Origin: an uncultured Dorea sp.
GTDB taxonomy: Bacteria > Bacillota > Clostridia > Lachnospirales > Lachnospiraceae
NCBI GenBank assembly: GCA_945870325.1
Contig: CAMBRQ010000006.1
Span: forward strand, 45,421 to 109,420
Length of the DNA: 64,000 bases
Reading direction: 5' to 3'
This document shows, piece by piece, positions 8,165-18,337 of this stretch (positions are counted from its first letter, which is position 1; the number at the start of each line of letters is the position of its first letter). The position numbers and the translations under genes were made by a program. The notes beneath the pieces are model-generated. The model worked only from the letters and a program-made list of their open reading frames with translations, did no database searches and was not told the DNA's origin.

Positions 8165-10540
8165 ATGAACAAAAAAACATTAATCAAATTAGAATACAAT
8201 AAGATAACAGAACTTTTAACAGAACAGGCTTCCTCCTTCAGCGGCAAAGAACGCTGCCGGAGGTTAAAGCCCATGACTTCACTGCCGGAGATACAAAGCG
8301 CCCAGGAACAGACGGCTGCCGCTTTCACACGAATCGTGAAAAAGGGACGGCTTTCTTTTAGCGGCTGTAATCCTGTCAGCGATTCCTTAAAACGGCTGGA
8401 AGTCGGAGCGGCTCTTGGAAGCGGAGAACTTCTTCGCATCTGCAAATTACTGGAAACTGCCGGACGCGCCAAAGCATATGGAAGACATGAGAACAGTGAC
8501 GATCAGGAAGACTGTCTGGATGCATTCTTTCAGCAGTTAGAGCCTATCACGCTGCTAACCACAGAGATCCGGCGCTGCATCTTAGAAGAAGACGAGATTA
8601 GCGATGATGCCAGCAGCACGTTAAAACAGATCCGGCGCTCCATGGGACAGATCAATGACAAGGTGCATTCCACCCTGTCCAGTATGGTGAACGGCTCTCT
8701 TCGCACTTATCTGCAAGATCCTATTATCACCATGCGCGGAGATCGCTACTGTATCCCGGTGAAAGCAGAGTACAGAAGCCAGGTATCCGGACTCATTCAC
8801 GACCAGTCCTCTACCGGCTCGACTCTTTTCATCGAGCCAATGGCTGTTGTAAAATTGAATAATGATCTGAAAGAACTTTATGGCAAAGAGCAGGAAGAGA
8901 TACAGGTCATCCTCGCCAGGTTAAGTAATGACGTCTCAGAATATATCGAAGCGATCCGAACCGACTACACGGTGCTTAGCGAACTTGATTTTATCTTCGC
9001 AAGGGGAAGCCTTGCACTGGATATGAATGCCTCTATGCCAGTCTTCAATACCGAAGGCCGCATCCACATCCGCGAGGGACGTCATCCGCTTTTAGATAAG
9101 AAGAAAGTCGTTCCTATCACGATCATGTTAGGAGACGAATTCGACCTGTTAATCGTTACCGGTCCTAATACCGGCGGAAAGACAGTTTCCCTTAAGACCG
9201 TGGGACTCTTTACACTCATGGGACAGGCAGGACTTCACATTCCGGCACTGGACCGCTCCGAACTGGCAGTATTTGACAATGTATATGCAGATATCGGAGA
9301 TGAGCAGAGCATTGAGCAAAGCCTGAGTACCTTCTCATCCCATATGACCAATATCGTATCTTTCTTAAAACATGTGGATGAGCATTCTCTGGTCTTATTC
9401 GATGAACTTGGCGCAGGAACAGACCCTACCGAGGGCGCTGCTCTTGCAATCGCGATCCTGAACCATTTGCATCAGCGTGGCATCCGCACGATGGCAACCA
9501 CCCATTACAGCGAGTTGAAGGTCTATGCCCTATCGACTCCCGGCGTGGAGAATGCCTGCTGCGAATTCGATTTGGAAACGCTACGACCGACCTACCGCCT
9601 GTTAATCGGAATCCCCGGCAAGAGTAATGCATTTGCCATTGCGGGCAAATTAGGGCTTCCCGGCTATATTATCGATGAGGCGAAGACGCATCTGACCGAA
9701 CAGGACGAATCTTTCGAAGATCTGCTGACAGATCTGGAGACCAGCAAGCGTACGATCCAGAAGGAACAGGAAGAGATCGCCGCCTACAAGCGCGAACTGG
9801 AGCGTTTGAAAACCGAGACTAAGCAGAAGCAGCAGAAACTGGAAGAGCAAAAAGAACGCATCATCCGTGAAGCCAATGAAAAGGCACATGCAATCTTAGC
9901 AGATGCCAAGGAAACCGCCGATGAGACCATGCGTAATTTCCACAAGTTCGGCAAAGCGAACATCTCTGCCGCCGAGATGGAAAAAGAACGCGAACGGCTG
10001 CGCAAGAAAATAGCAGCCACCAGTTCCGGCATGAAATTAGAATCCAAAAAGCCAAAAAAGCAGCATAAGCCTTCTGATTTCAAACTTGGTGAATCTGTGA
10101 AGGTCTTAAGTATGAACCTGAATGGAACCGTCACTTCCCTTCCTGATTCTAAGGGAAATGTCACTGTACAGATGGGAATTCTCCGCTCCCAGGTCAATAT
10201 CTCTGATCTGGAGATTATTGAGGAGGCACCGTCCTACTCAGCAAAACAGATGCACAAGACCAGCAAAGGTAAGATGAAGATGGGCAAGTCACTCTCCGTA
10301 AGCACGGAGATTAATCTTCTTGGCAAGACAGTCGATGAGGCGATTGCAGAACTGGATAAATATCTGGACGATGCTACGCTCGCACATCTGTCTTCTGTCC
10401 GGATAGTCCACGGCAAAGGAACCGGAGCCCTGCGCTCTGGCATCCATACCTATCTAAGACGCCAGAAACACGTGAAGTCCTTCAGGCTTGGCGCATTTGG
10501 CGAAGGAGATGCAGGCGTGACCATCGTAGAATTAAAATAA
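8165..10540 (+). CDS. mutS2: MutS2 family ATPase/nuclease
   Basis: The 791-residue protein has the MutS2 order: N-terminal helical core and clamp, ABC-type ATPase with Walker A GPNTGGKT (about residues 333-340) and Walker B LVLFDELGAGTDPTEGAALA, a long charged coiled coil (KRTIQKEQEEIAAYKRELE), and a C-terminal Smr domain (about 715-791, IVHGKGTGALR). There is no mismatch-recognition domain. In Firmicutes MutS2 limits recombination and also splits collided ribosomes (RqcU). The ATG at 8165 is preferred to the upstream GTG because AGGTGA then lies at normal distance. It is followed 85 nt later by the response regulator. Confidence 0.95.
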   Translation: MNKKTLIKLEYNKITELLTEQASSFSGKERCRRLKPMTSLPEIQSAQEQTAAAFTRIVKKGRLSFSGCNPVSDSLKRLEVGAALGSGELLRICKLLETAGRAKAYGRHENSDDQEDCLDAFFQQLEPITLLTTEIRRCILEEDEISDDASSTLKQIRRSMGQINDKVHSTLSSMVNGSLRTYLQDPIITMRGDRYCIPVKAEYRSQVSGLIHDQSSTGSTLFIEPMAVVKLNNDLKELYGKEQEEIQVILARLSNDVSEYIEAIRTDYTVLSELDFIFARGSLALDMNASMPVFNTEGRIHIREGRHPLLDKKKVVPITIMLGDEFDLLIVTGPNTGGKTVSLKTVGLFTLMGQAGLHIPALDRSELAVFDNVYADIGDEQSIEQSLSTFSSHMTNIVSFLKHVDEHSLVLFDELGAGTDPTEGAALAIAILNHLHQRGIRTMATTHYSELKVYALSTPGVENACCEFDLETLRPTYRLLIGIPGKSNAFAIAGKLGLPGYIIDEAKTHLTEQDESFEDLLTDLETSKRTIQKEQEEIAAYKRELERLKTETKQKQQKLEEQKERIIREANEKAHAILADAKETADETMRNFHKFGKANISAAEMEKERERLRKKIAATSSGMKLESKKPKKQHKPSDFKLGESVKVLSMNLNGTVTSLPDSKGNVTVQMGILRSQVNISDLEIIEEAPSYSAKQMHKTSKGKMKMGKSLSVSTEINLLGKTVDEAIAELDKYLDDATLAHLSSVRIVHGKGTGALRSGIHTYLRRQKHVKSFRLGAFGEGDAGVTIVELK

Positions 10541-10625
10541 ACCACCAGCCCTGTCAGGCAGACCATATATGCGGCTACAGATGAGACTGGCATACAGACA
10601 CTATGATCAACGAGGAGGAGCAACA

Positions 10626-11330
10626 ATGGTTAATAAGCAGAAAATACTAATCGTAGACGATGACGAGAACATCGCCGAACTGATCTCACTATATCTCACA
10701 AAAGAATGTTTCGACACGATGATGGTACATGATGGAGAGAAAGCCTTAATCGCTAACGAGACCTACCAGCCGAACCTGATTCTTCTGGATCTTATGCTTC
10801 CGGGAATCGACGGCTATCAGGTCTGCCGGGAGATTCGTGCCAAATCCAACGTTCCGATCATCATGCTCTCAGCCAAAGGCGAAGTCTTCGACAAGGTCCT
10901 GGGGCTTGAACTAGGGGCTGATGACTATATTATGAAGCCATTCGACTCAAAGGAAATGGTTGCCCGCGTGAAAGCGGTTCTTCGCCGCTACCAGGCAGTT
11001 CCAAAAGCCGATACGCCAAAAGAAGACAAGGGAAAATGCGTAGAATATCCCGGCATCACCATCAATCTTACGAACTATTCCGTAACGGTAGATGGTGTGA
11101 ACGTAGATATGCCTCCAAAAGAACTGGAACTACTGTATTTCCTTGCAGCGTCTCCCAACCAGGTATTCACACGCGAACAGCTTCTGGATCAGATCTGGGG
11201 TTATGAATATATTGGTGATACCCGTACCGTTGACGTTCATATCAAGCGGCTTCGCGAGAAGATTAAGGACCATAAGTCCTGGAGCCTGAGCACAGTCTGG
11301 GGAATCGGCTACAAATTCGAGGTAAAATAA
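10626..11330 (+). CDS. OmpR/PhoB-family response regulator
   Basis: The 234-residue protein has a receiver domain (1-120, with the acid pocket VDDDENIA, phospho-Asp in LILLDLMLPG, and the conserved Lys in DYIMKPFD) and a winged-helix DNA-binding domain (about 135-232, QVFTREQLLDQIWGYEYIGD, TVDVHIKRLREKI). The ATG at 10626 has GGAGGAG 6 nt upstream, while the longer open frame lacks a site. It pairs with the histidine kinase 37 nt downstream. The signal is not known. Confidence 0.92.
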   Translation: MVNKQKILIVDDDENIAELISLYLTKECFDTMMVHDGEKALIANETYQPNLILLDLMLPGIDGYQVCREIRAKSNVPIIMLSAKGEVFDKVLGLELGADDYIMKPFDSKEMVARVKAVLRRYQAVPKADTPKEDKGKCVEYPGITINLTNYSVTVDGVNVDMPPKELELLYFLAASPNQVFTREQLLDQIWGYEYIGDTRTVDVHIKRLREKIKDHKSWSLSTVWGIGYKFEVK

Positions 11331-11367
11331 GCACCACTCACGCTTGCAACAATTCAAAGGAGACCAC

Positions 11368-12774
11368 ATGCGCAGCACATTGTATCTGAAATTTGCAATT
11401 ATCTACATAATATTCGGCTTCCTAAGCCTCTTTACGGTTGCCACACTGACATACAACCTCACCGGCAGCCCTTTAGAGACTCATGTAGCCACTTCCATGT
11501 ATAAAGAGGCGAATCTGGTAGCAGGCAGTTACCTGCCCTCTTATTTCTCTGAGCAGTTAACTACCAGCGATGTTCACCTGCAATTAATCGGAATGATGAA
11601 CCAGTTGGATGCTTCCGTATGGTTCGTAGATAAAGAAGGCGACATGCTCTCGTCTGCTGCCGCCGATAACTACCCCTCATCACCGTCCATGATCGAGGAA
11701 TTCAATCCGGCAGAAAGCGGCAGTAAGCAATATCAGATTGGAAATTATCATGATTATTTTGAAGAAGATGTAATTACCGTAATCGCTCCGGTTATAGATG
11801 GCTATTCCCCAAGCGGGTATCTGCTGATTCACAAGTATGTCTCAGACATCAACGAAGTTCAGTACATCCTGCTCCGTGCGGCGATGATTACATTGATTGT
11901 CATCTATCTTCTGTCCTTTATGATACTTCTCGCCTTCCAGTTCTTCGTGTACCGTCCGCTGCACAAGATTACGGAAGCCGCAACCCAGTATGCGTCCGGC
12001 AACCTGGATTACGAGATTCCTGTTGATACGGAGGATGAGATGGGTTACCTATCTGCATCGCTGAACTATATGTCTTCCCAGTTACGGGATATGGAGGATT
12101 ACCAGAAGAAATTTGTGGCAAATGTCTCCCACGATTTCCGCTCGCCTCTGACCTCTATCAAAGGATATGTGGAAGCCATGGTAGATGGAACGATACCTTC
12201 GGAATTACATGAAAAATATCTCAAGATTATTCTCTTCGAGACGGAGCGCTTGACGGACCTTACCCAGGATCTGCTGGCTCTCAACGAGTTCGACACGAAG
12301 AATCTGCTTCTGAACAAAGAAGTATTCGATATTCACGAGATGATCAAGAATGTGGCAGCCTCCTTTGAAGGTACTTGCACGCAGAAAAAGATATCCATTG
12401 AATTAATATTTGCCGCCAAATCACTGAACGTCAATGCAGACAAACGAAAAATCCAGCAAGTGCTGTACAACCTGCTGGATAATGCAATCAAGTTCAGCGA
12501 ACCAGATTCTGCCGTTACCATCGAGACAACAGAGCGCGGTGATAAAGTCTATACCTCCGTGAAAGATGACGGCATCGGAATTCCACGCGGATCTCTGAAT
12601 AAGATCTGGGAACGCTTTTATAAGTCTGATCTGTCTCGCGGGAAGGATAAGAAAGGGACTGGATTGGGGCTTGCGATTGTGAAAGAGGCGATTCAGGCAC
12701 ATGGGGAGAATATTAATGTGGTTAGTACCGAGGGGGTAGGGACGGAGTTTATCTTCTCGTTGCCTAAAGGTTAG
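11368..12774 (+). CDS. Sensor histidine kinase with HAMP domain
   Basis: The 468-residue membrane kinase has TM1 near residues 5-28, an extracytoplasmic sensor of about 140 residues, TM2 near 170-195 (LIVIYLLSFMILLAFQFFV), and a HAMP linker (YRPLHKITEAATQYASGNLD). The DHp box is FVANVSHDFRSPLTSIKGY, with phospho-His in SHDFRSP. The HATPase domain has an N box (LYNLLDNAIKFS), G1 (DDGIGIP) and G2 (GTGLGLAI). AAAGGAG lies 7 nt before the chosen ATG. It is the cognate partner of the response regulator and resembles PhoR/WalK-type kinases. No terminator with a T tract follows, only two GC hairpins (12799-12845). Confidence 0.92.
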   Translation: MRSTLYLKFAIIYIIFGFLSLFTVATLTYNLTGSPLETHVATSMYKEANLVAGSYLPSYFSEQLTTSDVHLQLIGMMNQLDASVWFVDKEGDMLSSAAADNYPSSPSMIEEFNPAESGSKQYQIGNYHDYFEEDVITVIAPVIDGYSPSGYLLIHKYVSDINEVQYILLRAAMITLIVIYLLSFMILLAFQFFVYRPLHKITEAATQYASGNLDYEIPVDTEDEMGYLSASLNYMSSQLRDMEDYQKKFVANVSHDFRSPLTSIKGYVEAMVDGTIPSELHEKYLKIILFETERLTDLTQDLLALNEFDTKNLLLNKEVFDIHEMIKNVAASFEGTCTQKKISIELIFAAKSLNVNADKRKIQQVLYNLLDNAIKFSEPDSAVTIETTERGDKVYTSVKDDGIGIPRGSLNKIWERFYKSDLSRGKDKKGTGLGLAIVKEAIQAHGENINVVSTEGVGTEFIFSLPKG

Positions 12775-12798
12775 AAATTTTGTTTTTTAATAGTCGCC

Positions 12799-12845
12799 GC
12801 CACCCGTAAAAACGGGTGGCTCGAGACACAGGCTATAAGCCCCTG
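12799..12845. other. Two hairpins between the convergent TCS and conflict-cassette ends
   Basis: GCCACCCGT (12799-12807) pairs perfectly with ACGGGTGGC (12812-12820) across an AAAA loop. A smaller stem (CAGG...CCTG, about 12829-12845) follows. The kinase (plus) and the ImmA-like gene (minus) converge here, so these probably act as a transcription barrier. Neither has a T tract immediately after it, so they are not called classical terminators. Confidence 0.4.
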
Positions 12846-12907
12846 CTACCAGAACACATCTCACGGCATCCTAACTTTCACTCCGTTCAAGTCTCTTAGT
12901 TATGCGT

Positions 12908-13720
12908 TTAATTTTGAAACAGCCACTCTTCGCATTCGTCTGTATAATACCCAGACATCCACTCTATAATCTCATTCTTTTCCTCTATACTCATCTTTAT
13001 CTTCTGCATCTGCTTTTCATCTGCATTCTTCGCCTGATATACCCAGTATCCTATCCCTCGGAGATACTGGTATCCATATGCAACATAATAATCTGAAAGC
13101 ACCGAACGTTCCGACAGATAGCGGATCCATTCTTCTGTTGTGATTGGAATCTTCTGATTACTTACCCGATATTTCACATACCGTGCAAATTCTACCAGAA
13201 ACTGTCTCATAGGAATCAATAAAAATACAGAGAAAATATCGGCAGCGATTTCTTCCATCTTCATTGGACACATTGGCATAATAAAATAATTTTCATAATA
13301 TTTCTCAGCATCATAATTCAACAGATATTGAACAATCTCATTGGCAATTGCATAACGTCTGGAAGAAGGTGGGGCCATACTGTCCACATAGATTGTAACA
13401 CTTTTTTGCCCCGTATATGAATCTTTACGAATCACAAGCTGACCAATTTTTCTATTAAGCGCTCGAATGTTTTCATTTTGGAATTCATTAAGATTCCTTT
13501 CCTCAATCTCGATTCCCAACTCAGTTGCAAGCGTCTCTATATCCACGGGAAAAAAACATCCTTCTTCTCCGAGAATACTAATAATTAACTTTTCGGCAAA
13601 CAGACCCACCTTCCAACAATATTTAATTATATGCCCTGCATTGCCGATCTCCTCTTTCAGAATTCGGGAAATTTCATCTATCAATTCTTTTCTCTCCGGT
13701 CTCATATGAAGTGTTGGCAT
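12908..13720 (-). CDS. ImmA/IrrE-like protein with lost metal site, conflict-cassette gene 4
   Basis: This 270-residue protein has the layout of ImmA/IrrE zinc peptidases. An N-terminal helical region is followed by LVIRKDSY and VTIYVDSMAPPSSRRYAIAN, the position of the usual HExxH helix. A downstream helix, EEIAADIFSVFLLIPMRQF, matches the family's E-x-x-A-xx-FA-xxLLMP motif. The HExxH itself reads NEIVQ (N127, E128, Q131), so both zinc His ligands are gone and peptidase activity is unlikely. It may be a sensor or regulatory subunit derived from the peptidase. It lies 36 nt downstream of the HD-Hsp90 gene on the same strand. Assignment rests on motif layout only. Confidence 0.6.
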   Translation of the reverse strand: MPTLHMRPERKELIDEISRILKEEIGNAGHIIKYCWKVGLFAEKLIISILGEEGCFFPVDIETLATELGIEIEERNLNEFQNENIRALNRKIGQLVIRKDSYTGQKSVTIYVDSMAPPSSRRYAIANEIVQYLLNYDAEKYYENYFIMPMCPMKMEEIAADIFSVFLLIPMRQFLVEFARYVKYRVSNQKIPITTEEWIRYLSERSVLSDYYVAYGYQYLRGIGYWVYQAKNADEKQMQKIKMSIEEKNEIIEWMSGYYTDECEEWLFQN

Positions 13721-13756
13721 CTTTTGTCTATTCTCCCTTTATCTATTTATTGTTTC

Positions 13757-16700
13757 TCATACTTTCTTTTCAAAATATTCCAAATCCGGCAGATCATTAT
13801 ATGGGTTGCGAAAGGCATTCATTTCAATCAATGTGAATACATCAAACAACTCCTCAAAACATCTTAACCAGCAGTTCCATAAATGCTTACTCAGTAAACC
13901 AGAACTATTATGCAGCGCAATATAATCCAGAATCATCTGTTGCTTATAGAATTCCTTGCTTCTTTCATTTTTCAGTATCTCCAGATACCTTATCTTATAT
14001 TTTGCTGTTTCCGAAGCGTCTGCCATATACTCCCGCTTGATCACATACATCCATCCCTTGACAAACAAAGCATAGCGTTTTTCTGGAAGGGAGGTCAGTA
14101 ACATTGACAAATCTTCGCCATAATATTCTCCAATAACTTTCAACAAAATACAAGCAATAATGTAACTACACTGCTCTCTGAATTCTGTAATATTTTTCAA
14201 TTGAAAGCCCTGCTGCAGGTTATCTTCCGATTGCGATTCTCCCAATTTTCTTATACAATTTAATGTAAAACTACGATACTCCTCGCGTACTTCAACCATG
14301 AGTGGAAGCGCTTGTCTGTTTCCACTTTTCCACCCTTCTTTAAACTGTCCATAAATCTCTATATAATTCTTATGAATATCAGAATTCTTTTCCTGAATCT
14401 GCTTTATCTGTCTGTCTATTTCGCCAGAAGCAATCCAAAACTGGTCAGATAAGTATTTCTCAACATTCAGAATTCCAAAAAGTTGGTTAAGTTTTTTAGA
14501 ATTATTCCTCGCTTCCGGAGAATTCATCCTTTCCATTATTGCCTTGAGTTCCTCTGCACCAAACGGAAAGATTAATTTTCCATAAGACTCCCTTGCCATA
14601 TATCCCCGTTTTACAAAATAATGAGTATAGGGCAATTCCTTACATTTTAAATACTCCATTTTCTGCCATGCAGGAATAGAGAATCTCTGAATCCCATATC
14701 GCTTTGCATCTTCCAGAATACGCTTTACCACAAGTACCTTAAATGACTGATTCACGAATATAAAGGGGAATATCTTTCCGCAGATAATATTAATCCTTAT
14801 ATTTCCATCGTCACTCATGAACAATGCCACGGTTGGAATATACTTCAACATCCATTTCAGGAAGTACTGCTGCAGATATTCCCCCGGACTCATCTCGCCG
14901 CTCACACCTGCATCATCCATTCCATAATAGGTTGCAATTTTCAAGGCTCTCTGACCGATTTTCTGAAGTTTTTCCTCCAACTCCTTCTTTTCTTTCGAAA
15001 AACTATCTGTAAGAATATACTGTTTTAAAATATCAATGGGATCTTCATGATCTTTTACCTCTCTTTTAATATAAATCGGTGTCAGAAATTGCTTCCATGG
15101 CGCGGAGACGTTTTCACGTTTTGAAACAATCATAAAACGATTGTCATTCGAAAAAACATCCGAGAAATTAATCACACCACTGGCATATCCTGTCACTTCA
15201 GTCATTTTCTGAAGATTTACCTCTGGCCGGTGTTCGATCTTAAACAGCACCGATCTGTCCTGCAATTCATTCTGAAGCCATTTCCCATATTCTCTCGCAC
15301 ATTCTAATGCTTCATTCCAACAGCATCTGGCTTCCTCGCCATTGTCACAACTCAGTCTGAATAATGGGTTGAATTCTCCTTTTTGTGCAAAGAAAGCCAG
15401 CATAGTAATAATCACTATGTTCTCTTTACACAGTTCAATTATCCTTTCTCTTATGTTATCAATTCTACGTCTTATATCAGCACTTGTAAATACTGTGTTT
15501 TGCTGATTGAAGGAAACTATGCCATTACATACCACGGAACTATTATACGCTTCAACTATCTCAGGCAAAGTATCAAATAATTCTTTTTTCTGTTTCAGAC
15601 TGTTTTCAATCCCTTGTGTCACTTCATTCGGTTGGTTTTTATTCATTGCTCTTAGAATTTCATGAACGGATTCCAGCAACGGTTCATATATTTCCCGCAG
15701 AAAATATACTTTTCCTTTCTCGGTAAACCCTTTTCTGCTTAAATTAATATATTCTCTGGCAAGTTTTCCTTTGATATCAATCGACTGAATCAATTCGTTC
15801 CCAAAATCCGGAAGTTCTATTTCATCAAGTTCTATCCCTTTATAATATATAAGAACACCTCTGTTTACATCCTTATTTTCACAATGTCCATCCAATCTTT
15901 CTGTTTCTCTTTGTTCACTTTTCAGGAAATTCTTCATATTGATAATACAAAATGTACATAATTCATTATCCCAGAAATAAAAATGAGTATTCCAACAATC
16001 TAGTAATGCAATAGAACGATCTGTCTTCTCAATCAATATATTTTCACAGTATCCATTATTCTTATAATTATTGGTGTCTTTCCCCTTATTATAATAAAAG
16101 ATCCAAGATTTGCCCGACCGATTCCATGCCCTGTCAGTAATTGTATTCTGAACAAACTGATTCAATGTATCATCCTTACAACATGAAGTAATATCTTTTA
16201 GATCATCGTACCATGTTTTATCCCCTCTCAGATTACATTTTAATCTTTTCAGTTGATTTTTATCAGATAGATTAAGCGGTATTACAACCCCTGGAACAGA
16301 CTCAACCTTCAGATGAATCGGAAAAAGCTGTTCTCCGATCTGCTCGTCCAGATACAATGCCATCTGCGCCAGAAGTTCCGCAGAGTGGCGCAACGGTCGC
16401 AGCACCTCATAGTCCTGATCAAAATAATCCTTTCCGTCCCATGCTGCCGGATACAACTCATGTCGCATCTTTTTCTTCGCAGGTACAAAGACCTCGAAAC
16501 AAGTGCCATATGCATCATCTTTTGTGTTAAAGGACTCTCTTGGTTTTACATTAATATATCCTTCATAATAATTGGATTTCACTGTTGAGAATGTGACTTC
16601 ATATTTTTCATTACTTCTCGTAAACGTATAGCATTTGAATATATTCGTTAAGATAAATGCACTCTGTAAACCGATTCCGAATTCGGCTGTAGGTTTCAAC

Positions 16701-18286
16701 CATTCCGGCATGTCCGTAATAATATGGCGGTCTCGTTTCCTGCTGTTTCCCACTTTGGCTATATTAAGTATACTCTCTTTATCTATTCCCGTCCCAAAAT
16801 CTTTAATCCTGACCTTAACTCCATACTGCCATTTCTCTTTATTCTTTTTATTACGCAGATCGATAAAATCCTCTTCCGTAATCGGGAATTCATCCCGACG
16901 TTCATTCCTTTTGATAATCTGCATTTCAATCTCAATCGGAAATATATCTGTAGATAAAATATTCTCCAGTTCATCCGGAGACATCTTTTTTAGTTCATCT
17001 CTCGACCGATAATATCCCCAAGTACGAACACATTCCTGCCAATATTGCATTTTACTGGCATCTATGGCATTCTGAAGGAATTCTCTCAAAAAGACAAATT
17101 GCCCCTTATACACATTAGAACCCTCAAGAATTGCAAATGCCTTACTCTGAGAGATATGAAACTGTGTAGCCACCAGTTCTTCTGGAATCTGCATTCCATC
17201 CAGGTACAGTTTAACAGAATCAACCGTAGGCAATGCCCCACTGAAATTCCTGGGACAAATCAGCATCCAGTTATAACCCGCTTCTTTCAGGATGCTCTTC
17301 AGGATATCACATTCTTTTCTAACCAGACGCAACGCTTCCTGCGAACTACAATCAGCCTCAATGGATATAATGTCAGGCCTTATGTAAAGTCTCCGGATGG
17401 CCTGATGTTTCTCATAATGACGCTCTGAAAGTTCCGGAAAAACGCCGACAAATTCCTTGGTCAAAGGATGAAACCGATCATTGTCCATATCCAGAATATC
17501 GCCTAATTGTAAAAGTACCGCAACAAAACGAGGATGTAGATAATCAGAGACATATCCGTTATCCTCCTGCGGCAGGTTCATAATGTGTTCAAAATCAGAA
17601 TCTGTATGAAGACCCGCACACTTTGCAATCAGTAAAAATATCCTTTGCGGAATACCCGCCATAGAAAATCCAGTGCCGAGTTTCTCGGATTTTAAAGTCC
17701 ACTCAGTCAGACGATCCTCGGACATGTTTCCATGCTCCGTCCGCCTGAAATTAGCAATCAGATGAAGAATTCCATAATATACTGACAGTTTGTCAGCGTA
17801 CAATTTCTTCATCTGTTCTTCTTTACTATCTTCGTCATCATATTCATACTTTGTCTGCTGAAGCGCTTTTACTGCTTTTTGAAAAACAACATCATTTTCA
17901 TCCCCAAGTTCCTTCACCATATCGAGGAACTTTTCATTTTTCACAATCTCTTCCCGATCCGTATGTGTAATAACCATCCCGATGTCATGAATATAGACTG
18001 TATGGAGCAGCATAAAACAATCCGATGCTGACAATTCTCCAATCCTATTCTCTCCCAGAATCATCTCAATGTTATGAAGAACCGTATTGGCATGGGACTC
18101 ATCATGCTTGCTATAAGTTGGAAATGAACTCATAGTTGCTTCAAGAAGCTGTGAAAGCCAGCGTTTATTCTGACACCATGCATGCCACAGGACTTCATTT
18201 CGCTCAGTATGTTTTTCATTCAGATAATGCCTTTCCAATTGCCCTTCTATGGTCAGATGCTTTTTATTTTTCTTTTTCTTGCCCAT
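13757..18286 (-). CDS. Giant HD-phosphohydrolase plus Hsp90-type ATPase protein, conflict-cassette gene 3
   Basis: This 1509-residue soluble protein has two recognisable parts. Residues about 50-290 form an HD-type domain: H61-D62 and H65 (SKHDESHANTV), H100-D101 (YIHDIGM), H185, and a later Asp in LGDILDMDND. Residues about 385-560 form an Hsp90/GHKL ATPase with E402, N406 and D409 (FLREFLQNAIDAS), G1 D496-x-G498-x-G500 (DFGTGI) and G2 G537-x-G539 (FGIGL). All key residues are present, so both active sites look functional. The last 900 residues are not recognised. The N-terminus is Lys-rich. It follows the SLATT gene by 51 nt. HD plus Hsp90-like fusions are known from predicted conflict systems, and I infer an ATP-driven sensor or switch here. 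No enzymatic substrate can be named. Confidence 0.8.
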   Translation of the reverse strand: MGKKKKNKKHLTIEGQLERHYLNEKHTERNEVLWHAWCQNKRWLSQLLEATMSSFPTYSKHDESHANTVLHNIEMILGENRIGELSASDCFMLLHTVYIHDIGMVITHTDREEIVKNEKFLDMVKELGDENDVVFQKAVKALQQTKYEYDDEDSKEEQMKKLYADKLSVYYGILHLIANFRRTEHGNMSEDRLTEWTLKSEKLGTGFSMAGIPQRIFLLIAKCAGLHTDSDFEHIMNLPQEDNGYVSDYLHPRFVAVLLQLGDILDMDNDRFHPLTKEFVGVFPELSERHYEKHQAIRRLYIRPDIISIEADCSSQEALRLVRKECDILKSILKEAGYNWMLICPRNFSGALPTVDSVKLYLDGMQIPEELVATQFHISQSKAFAILEGSNVYKGQFVFLREFLQNAIDASKMQYWQECVRTWGYYRSRDELKKMSPDELENILSTDIFPIEIEMQIIKRNERRDEFPITEEDFIDLRNKKNKEKWQYGVKVRIKDFGTGIDKESILNIAKVGNSRKRDRHIITDMPEWLKPTAEFGIGLQSAFILTNIFKCYTFTRSNEKYEVTFSTVKSNYYEGYINVKPRESFNTKDDAYGTCFEVFVPAKKKMRHELYPAAWDGKDYFDQDYEVLRPLRHSAELLAQMALYLDEQIGEQLFPIHLKVESVPGVVIPLNLSDKNQLKRLKCNLRGDKTWYDDLKDITSCCKDDTLNQFVQNTITDRAWNRSGKSWIFYYNKGKDTNNYKNNGYCENILIEKTDRSIALLDCWNTHFYFWDNELCTFCIINMKNFLKSEQRETERLDGHCENKDVNRGVLIYYKGIELDEIELPDFGNELIQSIDIKGKLAREYINLSRKGFTEKGKVYFLREIYEPLLESVHEILRAMNKNQPNEVTQGIENSLKQKKELFDTLPEIVEAYNSSVVCNGIVSFNQQNTVFTSADIRRRIDNIRERIIELCKENIVIITMLAFFAQKGEFNPLFRLSCDNGEEARCCWNEALECAREYGKWLQNELQDRSVLFKIEHRPEVNLQKMTEVTGYASGVINFSDVFSNDNRFMIVSKRENVSAPWKQFLTPIYIKREVKDHEDPIDILKQYILTDSFSKEKKELEEKLQKIGQRALKIATYYGMDDAGVSGEMSPGEYLQQYFLKWMLKYIPTVALFMSDDGNIRINIICGKIFPFIFVNQSFKVLVVKRILEDAKRYGIQRFSIPAWQKMEYLKCKELPYTHYFVKRGYMARESYGKLIFPFGAEELKAIMERMNSPEARNNSKKLNQLFGILNVEKYLSDQFWIASGEIDRQIKQIQEKNSDIHKNYIEIYGQFKEGWKSGNRQALPLMVEVREEYRSFTLNCIRKLGESQSEDNLQQGFQLKNITEFREQCSYIIACILLKVIGEYYGEDLSMLLTSLPEKRYALFVKGWMYVIKREYMADASETAKYKIRYLEILKNERSKEFYKQQMILDYIALHNSSGLLSKHLWNCWLRCFEELFDVFTLIEMNAFRNPYNDLPDLEYFEKKV

Positions 18287-18337
18287 ATTGTCTCCTGCCG
18301 TTCTTTTTCTTCTTTTTCCTATGTATACAATTAATCT

